A DNA stretch of 64,000 bases from Sinomonas gamaensis (GTDB taxonomy: Bacteria > Actinomycetota > Actinomycetes > Actinomycetales > Micrococcaceae). Shown here piece by piece: positions 24,758 through 32,588 of the stretch (position 1 is the first letter of the stretch; every line of letters begins with the position of its first letter). Both the position numbers and the translations under genes were made by a program. The stretch is from contig NZ_SSCL01000001.1 of the NCBI RefSeq assembly GCF_005876955.1, positions 1 to 64,000 of the forward strand, in the 5' to 3' direction. The notes beneath the pieces were generated by a model. It ran no database searches and was not told the DNA's origin. It saw nothing but the letters and a program-made list of their open reading frames with translations.

Positions 24758-25291
24758 ATGGCTCGCTTTGACGGTCCTTCGCGATGCAGTTCCGCGAAGC
24801 CGCTGACATTCCGCTGGTTCGGGTTCCCGCCATGCGAGCCGCACGAGGACAACATCGATGCCGCGGTTGAAGTCTTAATGGCGAAAGTGACGCCCCCGGG
24901 CCGAGTATGGAACCCATGGTCCGGAACCATGGTCAAGAGAGAGTTCCGCCACCGGATTGTCCACGCCTCCAAGGGTGAGCTCGTTCCGGTCGACGAGGTC
25001 AAACCAGTTGACGTGGCCAATCCGCCGCCGCTGTACGAGATCCGCTGGCAGGACATCAACGTCACAGACCGGCTGGAGGACGGGACGCAGCGCTTCGGCA
25101 AAGTCGCTGTCCGGATGTACCACTCGGAGCCTGAGGAAGCGCCGGGGCACTTCATTGGGCATCACGCCCACGAGAAGGACCTGACCGCAACAGATGTGAA
25201 CGCCGCGCAGAACGAGGAGATCGCGACGGCTATCGGATGGTATCGACAGGGTCGAGACTCGAAATGGGGAATTGCCGGAGAGGCAACTTGA
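24758..25291 (+). CDS. Putative RelE/HigB-like toxin of a TAC system
   Basis: A 177-residue protein followed after 16 bases by an HTH antitoxin gene and then a SecB-like gene. The second half fits the RelE/HigB fold: a strand LYEIRWQDINV, a strand GKVAVRMYHSEPEEA, then HFIGHHAHEKDLTATDVNAA with EEIATAIGWYRQ, the usual core followed by Lys and a helix. RelE/HigB proteins cleave mRNA on the ribosome. The N-terminal 60 residues are an extension, so an internal start is possible. The assignment rests on weak sequence pattern plus gene order matching M. tuberculosis higB-higA-secB (Rv1955-Rv1957). Confidence 0.6.
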   Translation: MARFDGPSRCSSAKPLTFRWFGFPPCEPHEDNIDAAVEVLMAKVTPPGRVWNPWSGTMVKREFRHRIVHASKGELVPVDEVKPVDVANPPPLYEIRWQDINVTDRLEDGTQRFGKVAVRMYHSEPEEAPGHFIGHHAHEKDLTATDVNAAQNEEIATAIGWYRQGRDSKWGIAGEAT

Positions 25292-25307
25292 TTATAGACT
25301 TCAATCT

Positions 25308-25700
25308 ATGAACGGGGCGGATAACGTGGATGTTGCGCACCTTGAGTCGCTCGCAGACTCCCTCATCCAATCTCACGACGACCTGCTAAAAGCACTGATC
25401 GCACAGCGCAAGAGGCATCACCTCACGCAGGAGACGGTTGCCGAGCGCATGGGCGTAAGCCAGCCGACCGTGGCGTCATTCGAGCGGTACGACGCGAACC
25501 CGACTCTGAGCACCATCCGGAGATACGCCCTCGCGGTCGGGGCCAGCATCCGACACGAAGTCGAGGACGCATGCTGTGCTGTCGGCGACGAGGCATTTAC
25601 GGCAATCGTCGCGCCCGGCAGCACCAGATGGGAGCGCCGTACCCCTGTCGAATGGTCCTGGTCGAGCGGCTCGACGAAAGCCGAGTATGTCCTCGCCTGA
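25308..25700 (+). CDS. HigA-like XRE antitoxin
   Basis: A 130-residue protein. An HTH at about residues 35-90 (TQETVAERMGVSQPTVASFE, then NPTLSTIRRYALAVGASIRH) is followed by a ~40-residue tail with aromatic residues (STRWERRTPVEWSWSSGSTK). In the Mycobacterium TAC system the antitoxin tail contains a chaperone-addiction segment with a key Trp that SecB-like Rv1957 binds; the Trp-rich tail here is consistent with that. I chose ATG 25308 since the sequence upstream is not HTH-like. The 3' end overlaps the chaperone gene by 14 bases. It would also repress the operon. Confidence 0.75.
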   Translation: MNGADNVDVAHLESLADSLIQSHDDLLKALIAQRKRHHLTQETVAERMGVSQPTVASFERYDANPTLSTIRRYALAVGASIRHEVEDACCAVGDEAFTAIVAPGSTRWERRTPVEWSWSSGSTKAEYVLA

Positions 25701-26166
25701 CAAGGTCATAGCGGACGTCCACGAACTGATCGATGCGACGTCGCTCACCGCGATCACGTTCTTCAAGCTATACGCCGAACGCTGGCTCGACCCTGACGTG
25801 GATCCGGAACAAGACTTCGAGATCGAACCGGAGTACGCGCTCAATGTCCACACTAGGGAAGACGACGCAGGATTCCGCGTTCTCCTGGAGACGACGATCA
25901 AGACCCCGATCGGAGAGATCGCCTGTGGCGTACGAGCAGAGTACGAGCACCCGGGACACGTCCTGCAGGCATCGTCAAGCGACGCGCTGACGGAATTCAT
26001 CAACGGAGTTGCGCTCATGCATGTGCTTCCGTTCACCCGCCAGGGGATTGCGGACCTCACACAGCGCACCTTCGACGCTCCTCTGCTGATGCCGATCATC
26101 CAGCGCGGTGAGCTGGAATTCCATGCTGGCATCTCGGCCACCGCTGATAGGAGCGCTGCCGGGTAG
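25687..26166 (+). CDS. SecB-like TAC chaperone
   Basis: A 159-residue protein from an ATG inside the end of the antitoxin gene. The strand pattern and the C-terminal helix segment ALMHVLPFTRQGIADLTQRT followed by FDAPLLMPI match the SecB signature region (PNILFPYARE-x-ISDLV...FPPLLLAPVNF). SecB is rare in actinobacteria apart from TAC chaperones, which protect the antitoxin from degradation. The overlap with the HTH gene and the RelE-like gene upstream support that role. There is no SecA-binding zinc tail, as expected for a TAC rather than an export chaperone. Confidence 0.7.
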   Translation: MSSPDKVIADVHELIDATSLTAITFFKLYAERWLDPDVDPEQDFEIEPEYALNVHTREDDAGFRVLLETTIKTPIGEIACGVRAEYEHPGHVLQASSSDALTEFINGVALMHVLPFTRQGIADLTQRTFDAPLLMPIIQRGELEFHAGISATADRSAAG

Positions 26167-26479
26167 GCGGGTCACAATCGACGACGCGCTGGAGTCGACG
26201 CGGATCGCCAGCCCGACGGCGGGCGGATCTCTAGGGAGAATCCGCCTCAGGTGGTTCGGACGCCAGACGAGGTCGTCTTCCAGACCGCCACTCCAGCCGG
26301 CCGGCGCACCGGCCATCATTCTTCGGTGTCAGCAAGCCCCCTTCTAAAGGACTCTGGGTCCGCTGGCCAAGTCCCGGACGGGTTCTGAGCCGCGCCCTAA
26401 CGTCCGCTCAGTGATGCCGCCATGACCAAGCTGCCAACCTTTGAGGGGTACGAGGGGGCACAGTGAACCGGTTCTGGTC

Positions 26480-27168
26480 TCATTCGAAGGGCTTGCCATC
26501 CTCCTCTTCTGCCTCGCGTTCGTTGATCCGTTCATACACCGCTTGCAGCTCCTCGAGGACGACTTCCTCGTCCGTGATTCCGGCGATGTGGTAGCTGCGT
26601 ACTTCAGCGAAACCAGCTTGCGCACTTCGGCGGAGACCGGGGCCTTCGCAGCAAGAGCGGACCACTCCTTGTGGGTGCTGACCTCGGCATCTTTGTCCCG
26701 TAACGAGTCAAGGTGTTCGTACCGTCCGGCCCCGCTGGCGAACCGCTCGATTGTGTCCGTGAGATCTGGGTCGAGCCTATCCACCGGCCGAACGAGGTAT
26801 CGCCCCTCGCGCTTCGATAGGCCAGGGCCTACGGGAGCCAACACCTCAACGGCGTTTAGCAGCTTCCCAATCTTGTGTAAGTAGGGGCGGACGTTGGTGA
26901 ACTCTCCCGTGGTCACGTACCCGTGGCAAGAAATCGCCAGCTTGCATAGGCGCTCCAACCCGGAAGAGTACGAATACATCCCAACGTGAAGTGAGTAGTC
27001 GTGGTCGGTGCTGCCGATGCCCGTTGCGGGGCCGGTGGGAACGGAACACAGTCTCCGAAGCCCGGTCAGAGCAAGCTCCGTGGCGAACTGAGTCTCGACG
27101 ACCAGGCTCCGCCAGATACTCGTGGTCATCTGGCCATTCAAGCCGATTTTGACAGGTTCCGGCAGCAA
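26480..27168 (-). pseudogene. Unknown protein (possibly HEPN-like) with a C-terminal frameshift
   Basis: The minus-strand frame from 27168 reads well to about residue 185 and then turns into Arg/Ser-rich sequence. In a neighbouring frame a protein-like end appears (FAEVRSYHIAGITDEEVVLE, then acidic residues to a stop at 26480). Restoring one T in the run complementary to AAA at 26610-26612 joins them (KLV-FAEVRSYH) into about 230 residues. The N-terminal half has SSGLERLCKLAISCHGYVTT and RPYLHKIGKLLNAVE, a helical pattern reminiscent of HEPN proteins; no firm RxxxxH site is assigned. Function is unknown. The break may be a consensus error. Confidence 0.5.
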
Positions 27169-27688
27169 ATCACGTCAGTCTGCTTGGCGCCGGCCGCTGG
27201 ATCTGGATCGCCGGTAGAGGGACGTGCAGCTTTCGGGAGTGGGGTTAGCCCCCGAGAGTCTGGGCTCAGCCCGAGGTGGGTCTACCCCGCACGGTGAAAT
27301 GTACGGTGAGCCGACAACAACTGCGACAGCTAAGCCACCCACACAACGACCGGCGGCATTCCCGAGCCAAGCGTCATCCTGGGCCTCGTTCGGTGCTTGA
27401 TCTATTTGCGCGTCCACGGGTGCCAATGCGCTTCCAGATGCTACCCACTTAACTACCCACTTTTGGGGGACCTTGGGGGACACCGTGGGTATGCTTAGCG
27501 GCATCGTCGGCCTGTTTTCGCAGGTCAGAGAGGCCTTCTGGGGTTACAAGGGATGTCACGGGCACTCGCCGCCGTAAACAGAGGGTCGCCGGTTCGAATG
27601 TGTGAGTCAATTGCAGGACCGCCCTGTGGATGAGGGCAGTGAGACTCAGTCCGATGTGCGCTCAAGATGCTCGTAGGGACCGGCTTGC
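27169..27688. other. Gap next to the serine integrase with a tRNA-like fragment
   Basis: About 520 bases. Minus-strand frame 27175-27504 is open but lacks a ribosome site and protein-like composition, so I do not call it. The notable part is GGGTCGCCGGTTCGAAT at 27583-27599, which looks like the 5' T-stem and loop of a tRNA; the 3' half that would close the stem is missing. Confidence 0.4.
27583..27599 (+). other. Truncated tRNA T-arm-like sequence
   Basis: GGGTCGCCGGTTCGAAT matches the T-stem/loop of actinobacterial tRNAs, but the bases after the loop (GTGTG) do not pair with GCCGG. A break exactly at the T-loop is what a former tRNA-targeted integration leaves. No complete tRNA can be folded here. 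Confidence 0.35.
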
Positions 27689-29092
27689 TCAGTTCGGCGT
27701 CTTCCAGTCGATTCGGATCAGCTCTTTTTGGAACCGGCGCTGCATGGTTGACGGGACGGGCAGGATGGTCACGGTCATGAGCGACTGCACCACCATCTTT
27801 CGTTCGTCGACCGCCAACTTTTCCCAAGCGGCCCTGATGTCCTTCGCGCCGCTCAGCTTACCTACGATGGGACGTGTCCGGTCTGGGGCCTTGGTGAGAC
27901 TCAGGGCCGCAAGCTCCTGGTCCACCTGCGCCTTTACTGTTCTGAGGTCGTCCGCGGAGATGATGTCGTCCTTATACAGTTTTCTGGCTTCCTGTAATCT
28001 CCGCTGGAGGTCGGATTCGCGCCTCGCTGCGGCTGAGGCGCCCTCGGGTCGGGGGAGGCTATCCGCGAGGGTCTCTTGGTTGTCTCGACGGGCCAAGTAG
28101 GCCAAGATGCTTTCCTGGACCAGCTTGTCGGTCGGTTCAGCGCTCCGTGCGAGGTGCGTGCCGGTCTTGCATCTGTAGATCTTCCATGATCTGCCTGGAC
28201 TGGTCGCCGTGGCGGAGCGGACAGTCGACGACTGCCCTTCCGATTCGCAGACTCCGCACAAGGCGACGCCAGCAAGGAGCCATCGGCTGCGGGTGCTGTA
28301 GCTCCGGCGACGAGAGGGGTCCGTGAGCAGGAGCCATGCCTGTTTGAAGACTGCTTCTTCGACGATGGGCTGCCAGTTGCCCTCGCCGACGACTTGGCCC
28401 CTGTAGACGGAAGCTCCGTAGTTGCGTTCGCGGAGGAGGAGCTGTTTGAGGGACTGAATGCCCCATTTTCTGCCAGTGGTGGTGACGATCCCTCTTGCGT
28501 TCCAGTTTCGGCAGAGCTCACTGAGAGACAAGCCCTCCAGGACATCCTGGTAGGCGCGGACGATCAGTTCGGCCTCCTCAGGGTGTGCAGCCTGGCCGCC
28601 CTCCTGGTAGCCGAAAGGACGTGTTCCGCCTCGCCATTTGCCCTGCTCAGCAGCCTGCCGGTGGGCGCGCGCTACGCGTTCGGCTTTGTGCTCAGATTCA
28701 AAGCGCGAATAATTCCCCACCATGCGGGCCATCAGCCTTCCGGTCGGGGTACTGAGGTCGACTCGGCCTCCCGTTACCAGGTGGGTGCTCACCTCGTGCT
28801 TCTCGACGAGGTCGATGTAGGCTTCGAGCTCGATCGGGGAGCGGTGCAGGCGATCCCCGTGCCACGAGATAACGGCACAGATCACACCCGAGCTGATCTG
28901 CGCAAGCATCTCCTCGTAGGCGGGGCGACGGCGTCCCGAGTAGGCGCTTATGTCGTTGTCGGTGAACACGACCACGTGCTTGAAGCCGAGTTCCTTCGCC
29001 AGCTTCCGGCAGTCGGTTTCCTGGCGTTGGACGCCAAGGCCTTCCCCTGCCTTGTCGTCAGAGATCCGGACGTACACCGCCGCGATCTTCAC
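27689..29092 (-). CDS. Large serine integrase
   Basis: A 467-residue integrase. The N-terminal catalytic domain (residues 1-150) has Ser11 in VYVRISDDKAGEGLGVQRQ and arginines in SWHGDRLHRSPIELEAY, with the dimer helix VGNYSRFESEHKAERVARAH. Then come the recombinase domain (GTRPFGYQEGG...NWNARGIVTTTGRKWG) and a zinc-ribbon domain (CGVCESEG...YRCKTGTH, with the last zinc ligand atypical), and a coiled coil (residues 350-400). The true start is the GTG at 29092, which overlaps the stop of a small upstream gene. It sits at the right border of the accessory region, reading inward from the break in cpaF, the usual place for the integrase of an integrated element. Confidence 0.92.
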   Translation of the reverse strand: MKIAAVYVRISDDKAGEGLGVQRQETDCRKLAKELGFKHVVVFTDNDISAYSGRRRPAYEEMLAQISSGVICAVISWHGDRLHRSPIELEAYIDLVEKHEVSTHLVTGGRVDLSTPTGRLMARMVGNYSRFESEHKAERVARAHRQAAEQGKWRGGTRPFGYQEGGQAAHPEEAELIVRAYQDVLEGLSLSELCRNWNARGIVTTTGRKWGIQSLKQLLLRERNYGASVYRGQVVGEGNWQPIVEEAVFKQAWLLLTDPSRRRSYSTRSRWLLAGVALCGVCESEGQSSTVRSATATSPGRSWKIYRCKTGTHLARSAEPTDKLVQESILAYLARRDNQETLADSLPRPEGASAAARRESDLQRRLQEARKLYKDDIISADDLRTVKAQVDQELAALSLTKAPDRTRPIVGKLSGAKDIRAAWEKLAVDERKMVVQSLMTVTILPVPSTMQRRFQKELIRIDWKTPN

Positions 29093-29295
29093 GCGGCCTC
29101 CTGCTGGTCCCAGCGTCGGGCGAACAGCGAGGCGATGAGCTTTGCCTGGCCGCTCCCGATCGCGGGTGCCGAATCGGCCAGCATGCTGGCGTACTCCTCG
29201 ATCTCGGTTCCGATGAGCGAGATTGTTTCGATTTCCTCTTTCACGCATACGTCTATGCAGAGGCGCAGTCGACGGCGGTGACTTGCATGGTCCAT
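29089..29295 (-). CDS. Small protein translationally coupled to the integrase
   Basis: A 68-residue reading whose TGA overlaps the integrase GTG (GTGA). A GTG at about 29245 would give a 51-residue acidic, helical protein (KEEIETISLIGTEIEEYASM...IASLFARRWDQQEAA), which is more protein-like than the Arg-rich start at 29295. The longer start lies within the junction with cpaF. The position before an integrase could fit a recombination directionality factor, but nothing in the sequence proves that. Confidence 0.45.
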   Translation of the reverse strand: MDHASHRRRLRLCIDVCVKEEIETISLIGTEIEEYASMLADSAPAIGSGQAKLIASLFARRWDQQEAA

Positions 29296-29303
29296 GGCTC
29301 AAC
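29284..29303. other. Right junction of the island in cpaF (attachment-site region)
   Basis: Rightward of about 29297 the plus strand reads as intact CpaF (LNSGLPGMCTIHANSARDAV); leftward the frame loses all CpaF similarity. The core at the border is GCATGGTCCATGGCTC, which includes the palindrome CCATGG. This marks the probable attachment site; the matching left junction is not in the window. Confidence 0.65.
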
Positions 29304-29651
29304 TCCGGGCTCCCGGGCATGTGCACGATCCACGCGAATTCGGCGAGGGACGCCGTCACAAAGCTCTGCACGCTTCCGCTGCTCGCGGGCCAGAACATTT
29401 CCAGCGACTTCGTCGTTCCCACAGTTGCGGCCTGCATCGATCTGGTCGTTCACTGCGGTCGGGCTCGCGACGGGCGGCGCAGAGTCGAAGAGATCCTGGC
29501 ACTCGGCTCGCGCGTCGAGAGCGGGGTCATCGAGTCGTCGTCCGTGTTTGCGCTCGGGGGCGGGGGTCTGGAGCTGCGGACGGTCAGCCTGCCTCGGCCG
29601 GAGAGATTCGCTATGGCTGGCGTCGACGCCGCCTTCTGGGACGCCGCCTGA
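29296..29651 (+). pseudogene. cpaF: CpaF/TadA pilus ATPase, 3' remnant
   Basis: Only the last ~118 codons of the type IV/tad secretion ATPase remain, beginning at LNSGLPGMCTIHANSARDAV (the conserved HAN region after Walker B) and running through KLCTLPLLAGQNISSDFVVP to the end. Walker A, the Asp box and Walker B are absent because the element inserted in front. The stop overlaps the tadB ATG (TGATG). Without this ATPase the pilus system should not assemble unless another copy exists. The fragment might still help translation of tadB by coupling. Confidence 0.85.
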
Positions 29652-30505
29652 TGTCTGCGATCCTTGGTCTCCTGGCCGGTCTCGGACTATTCCTCATCTG
29701 GTTGGCCTTCTGGGAGAGGCAGCCGAGCCCGCCTCGGTCTCAAAGGGCAAGCAGACTTGTGGAGCTTCTGGCGAGTGCCGGGGTCGAGAGGGTCTCACCC
29801 ATCAGTTTCTGGCTCTCGTCTGCTGCGCTCGGCCTAGTGGTGGCGCTCGCGTTCTTCGCAACAACGACGGCGTGGCCAGTGGCAGTGTGCTTCGGCCTGT
29901 TCGCGTCGTGGCTGCCGGTGACGCTCCTTACGTGGCAGGCGAGGAGGCGTCTGGCGCTTCACCGCGAGCTATGGCCCGACGCCGTGGACCATCTCCGGTC
30001 CGCCATCAGGGCCGGTCTTCCGTTGGCGGAGGCGCTCATCCAGCTGGGGCACAAGGGGCCAGAGCCGTTGCGGCCAGTATTCGTGGACTTTGCGGCCGAC
30101 TACCGCTCTGGCGGAAACTTCGACAGCTCGCTCGACCGGCTCAAGGCACGCCTGAGCGACCCTATAGGTGATCGGATTGTCGAATCGCTGCGCCTGGCGA
30201 GGCAAGTAGGAGGGTCTGATCTTGGGCGGCTCCTCGGCACGCTGGCGGAGTTCCTGCGGGAGAGCGGTCGGACGCGAAGTGAGCTCGAGGCACGCCAATC
30301 GTGGACCATCAACGGAGCCCGTCTGGCCGTAGCCGCGCCCTGGGCAGTGCTCCTCCTGCTCACGGGCCGTCCGGAAGCCATGGCGGCCTACGCGCAACCC
30401 ATCGGACTCACCGTTCTCGGAGGAGGGCTGGTGGTGTCGGTCGCGTGCTACCGGCTGATGCTCCGAGTCGGATCCCTTCCCCGGGAAGAACGGGTACTCG
30501 CGTGA
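29651..30505 (+). CDS. tadB: Tad pilus inner-membrane protein TadB
   Basis: 284 residues with the T2SSF domain (about residues 105-235; RELWPDAVDHLRSAIRAGLP, ARQVGGSDLGRLLGTLAEFL) flanked by hydrophobic segments at the N-terminus (LGLLAGLGLFLIWLAF and ALGLVVALAFFATTT) and C-terminus. TadB forms the membrane platform that the pilus ATPase acts on. The start ATG overlaps the cpaF remnant stop by one base, and its stop overlaps the tadC GTG, as in an intact tad operon. It has probably lost its own promoter through the island insertion. Confidence 0.9.
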   Translation: MSAILGLLAGLGLFLIWLAFWERQPSPPRSQRASRLVELLASAGVERVSPISFWLSSAALGLVVALAFFATTTAWPVAVCFGLFASWLPVTLLTWQARRRLALHRELWPDAVDHLRSAIRAGLPLAEALIQLGHKGPEPLRPVFVDFAADYRSGGNFDSSLDRLKARLSDPIGDRIVESLRLARQVGGSDLGRLLGTLAEFLRESGRTRSELEARQSWTINGARLAVAAPWAVLLLLTGRPEAMAAYAQPIGLTVLGGGLVVSVACYRLMLRVGSLPREERVLA

Positions 30506-31437
30506 GCGCGGGGACTTCCGCGGCCTTCGCCTGCGGAGCGATTCTCGGGCTGGGGCTCTGGATCATCATGGTGCGCATTCCGCCGATGCGTCTCCCCTCG
30601 TTTGCTGACAGGGTGGCTCCCCAGCTTCGCGCGGTCGATGCATCGTCTCGATTACTGCGACCCGAACGCCAAACCCTCACGCCGCTCGGGCCGCTCGAGT
30701 GGATCTTGCTTCCCTTGCTGCACGATGCGATGCGCAGGCTGCCCGGGCTCAGTCACGTGGCTTTGGCCAAGAGACTGGCCAATGCGGGTTCGCGCAAGGG
30801 CCCTCTCGAGTTTCGTTCAGAGCAGCTCATCTGGTCAGCTGTTGGATTTGCCACTGCCACGGTCGCCGGAGTGAGCCTCAGCGCCTCAGGGAGACTGAGT
30901 CCTTGGGGATCGGCGAGCCTGGTCGTCTTGTCAACGGCAGTCGTGTTCGTGGGGAGAGAGATGCTCCTCGTCGCCGCGATACGACGGCGACGGCAGCGAA
31001 TTCTCGCGGAGTTCCCATCAATCGCCGACATGATGGCCCTTGCCGTGAGCGCGGGGGAATCGGCGAGCGGGTCTTTGGAACGGACGGCGAGCCTTTCCAA
31101 AGGCGCGCTGGCTGCGGAGTTTGCCCTCGTTCTGGCTGATATTCGATCGGGGGTGGCGCTCGCCAGGGCGCTCCAGCTGATGGACGAGCGCATTGGGCTT
31201 ACACCGATTTCGAGGTTTGTCGACGGACTCGTCGTCGCCATCGAGCGGGGAACACCTCTGGCCGAGGTCCTGCGTGCCCAAGCCCAAGACGTGCGAGATC
31301 TCGCGAAGCGCGAGCTCATGGAGGCCGCGGGGCGCAAGGAAATCGGCATGATGGTCCCCCTTGTCTTCGGGATCCTCCCGCTCACCATCGTGTTCGCGGT
31401 GTACCCGGCCGTTGCCGCCGTCACCTTGACGTTTTGA
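30502..31437 (+). CDS. tadC: Tad pilus inner-membrane protein TadC
   Basis: 311 residues from a GTG that overlaps the tadB stop by 4 bases. A T2SSF domain (about residues 165-285; RILAEFPSIADMMALAVSAG, FVDGLVVAIERGTPLAEVLR) and hydrophobic segments near residues 10-25, 120-155 and at the C-terminus (MMVPLVFGILPLTIVFAVYP) are visible. It is the second platform component of the tad secretion machine, paired with TadB. The frame is intact. Confidence 0.9.
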   Translation: MSAGTSAAFACGAILGLGLWIIMVRIPPMRLPSFADRVAPQLRAVDASSRLLRPERQTLTPLGPLEWILLPLLHDAMRRLPGLSHVALAKRLANAGSRKGPLEFRSEQLIWSAVGFATATVAGVSLSASGRLSPWGSASLVVLSTAVVFVGREMLLVAAIRRRRQRILAEFPSIADMMALAVSAGESASGSLERTASLSKGALAAEFALVLADIRSGVALARALQLMDERIGLTPISRFVDGLVVAIERGTPLAEVLRAQAQDVRDLAKRELMEAAGRKEIGMMVPLVFGILPLTIVFAVYPAVAAVTLTF

Positions 31438-31509
31438 GGTGCTTCTTGAGCCAGCCTTCGTTCTTTCAGAAACAACTCCGTATCACCAGAAACAGAAGGG
31501 AACGAACCA

Positions 31510-31734
31510 ATGACCACGATGACGAGAATCGGCGTGTGGCTTACCGCGCGGCCCTTGTGGCCCAAAGCCTCTCGCCAAGCGTCAAGCGACAGCGTAGGGT
31601 CCGAGCGCGGTGACGTGCCCGGTTGGGTGATGATCACCTTGATGAGTGCTGTGCTGGTCATGGGGCTGCTCGCCATAGCCGCCCCTGCCCTGGAGGGCCT
31701 GTTCCAACAGGCCATGAGCAAGGTCAGCAAGTAG
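31510..31734 (+). CDS. Flp-like pilin / DUF4244-type small membrane protein
   Basis: 74 residues with a charged N-terminal half and one hydrophobic helix (PGWVMITLMSAVLVMGLLAI). The segment GDVPGWVMITLMSA before the helix resembles the prepilin/DUF4244 type found right after tadC in actinobacterial tad loci. It may be the major pilin subunit. The tadC gap is 72 bases with AGAAGGGAACG before the ATG. Confidence 0.8.
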   Translation: MTTMTRIGVWLTARPLWPKASRQASSDSVGSERGDVPGWVMITLMSAVLVMGLLAIAAPALEGLFQQAMSKVSK

Positions 31735-31738
31735 CTCA

Positions 31739-32137
31739 ATGCCCGGGCTACGGCGGGGAGGACAGCGAGACTTCGGTCAGCGGGGTTCGGCCCCGGCTGA
31801 ATTCGTCATGGTCGGAGGCCTGCTGACGATGCTCGTGCTTGCGATAGCCCAGCTCACGCTCGTCCTGCACGTACGGAACACGCTCATCGACGCAGCAGCC
31901 TCCGCAGCCCGCTACGGTTCGCTCGCGGACCGCACCGCCAGTGATGCTCGGGAAAGGGCTGCGCAGCTGGTGGCGACGACGGTGGGAAAGGCGTATGCGT
32001 CCGACATCGTGGTAGGGAATGCCGAACTCGAGGGCCTCCGGGTCCTTGAGGTGCGGATCAAAGCCCCCTTGCCGTTGTTGGGGCTCCTCGGGCCGGCCCG
32101 GGTGTTGGAGGTGGCAGGCCATGCTCCGCTTCACTAG
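31739..32137 (+). CDS. TadE-like pseudopilin, first copy
   Basis: 132 residues with the TadE signature: GSAPAEFVMVGGLLTMLVLA, a Glu at position 5 of the processing-site helix, followed by HVRNTLIDAAASAARYGS. The C-terminal part is a soluble beta-rich domain. TadE-type proteins are minor pilins cleaved by a prepilin peptidase. It overlaps the next gene by 17 bases. Confidence 0.85.
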   Translation: MPGLRRGGQRDFGQRGSAPAEFVMVGGLLTMLVLAIAQLTLVLHVRNTLIDAAASAARYGSLADRTASDARERAAQLVATTVGKAYASDIVVGNAELEGLRVLEVRIKAPLPLLGLLGPARVLEVAGHAPLH

Positions 32138-32588
32138 AAAGCGTCTTTCTGGGAATCTCTTCCCTCGGGGCGACCCCGACGAGTCCGGGAGCGCCGTCGT
32201 CGAGTTCGTCATGCTCGGCCTGGTCCTGTTGGTCCCTGTGGTGTATTTCGTCGTGACGGTCGGCATGCTCCAAGCCGCCTCGTTCGCCGCGGTGGGGGCG
32301 GCGGATCACGCGGCGAAGGCCTTCGTCAGTTCGCCGGACCTTCAATCCGCGCAGCGGGCGGCGCAAGCGGCTGGACGGGTCGCGGCGGCCGATTTCGGGG
32401 TCCAGCCGGGCGCAGTCACGGTGTCGATCGCGTGCGATCGCTCCCATTGCCTGGAAGCAGGCACCGCTGTGACGGTGACCGTGGAGATGGAGGTGCCGTT
32501 GCCCTTGGCGCCATCGTTCGGAGCAGGAGAGCTCTCGGCGGGTCGTGCGGTTTCCAGTTCTACGCAGTTTGCAGGGAGGTTTCGATGA
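32121..32588 (+). CDS. TadE-like pseudopilin, second copy
   Basis: 155 residues from ATG 32121, inside the end of the previous gene. The signature is GSAVVEFVMLGLVLLVPVVY followed by AASFAAVGAADHAAKAF. Two cysteines (IACDRSHCL) may form a disulfide outside the membrane. It forms a tandem TadE pair with the gene upstream, a common arrangement in actinobacterial tad loci. Confidence 0.85.
   Translation: MLRFTRKRLSGNLFPRGDPDESGSAVVEFVMLGLVLLVPVVYFVVTVGMLQAASFAAVGAADHAAKAFVSSPDLQSAQRAAQAAGRVAAADFGVQPGAVTVSIACDRSHCLEAGTAVTVTVEMEVPLPLAPSFGAGELSAGRAVSSSTQFAGRFR

Noticed and set aside
26344-26480. Arg/Ser-rich C-terminus of the 274-codon minus-strand frame
   Set aside because: Composition is not protein-like, and a better ending exists in the neighbouring frame after one-base repair.
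27175-27504. 109-codon minus-strand frame next to the integrase
   Set aside because: No ribosome site and no domain; I cannot support it as a gene or as an integrase remnant.
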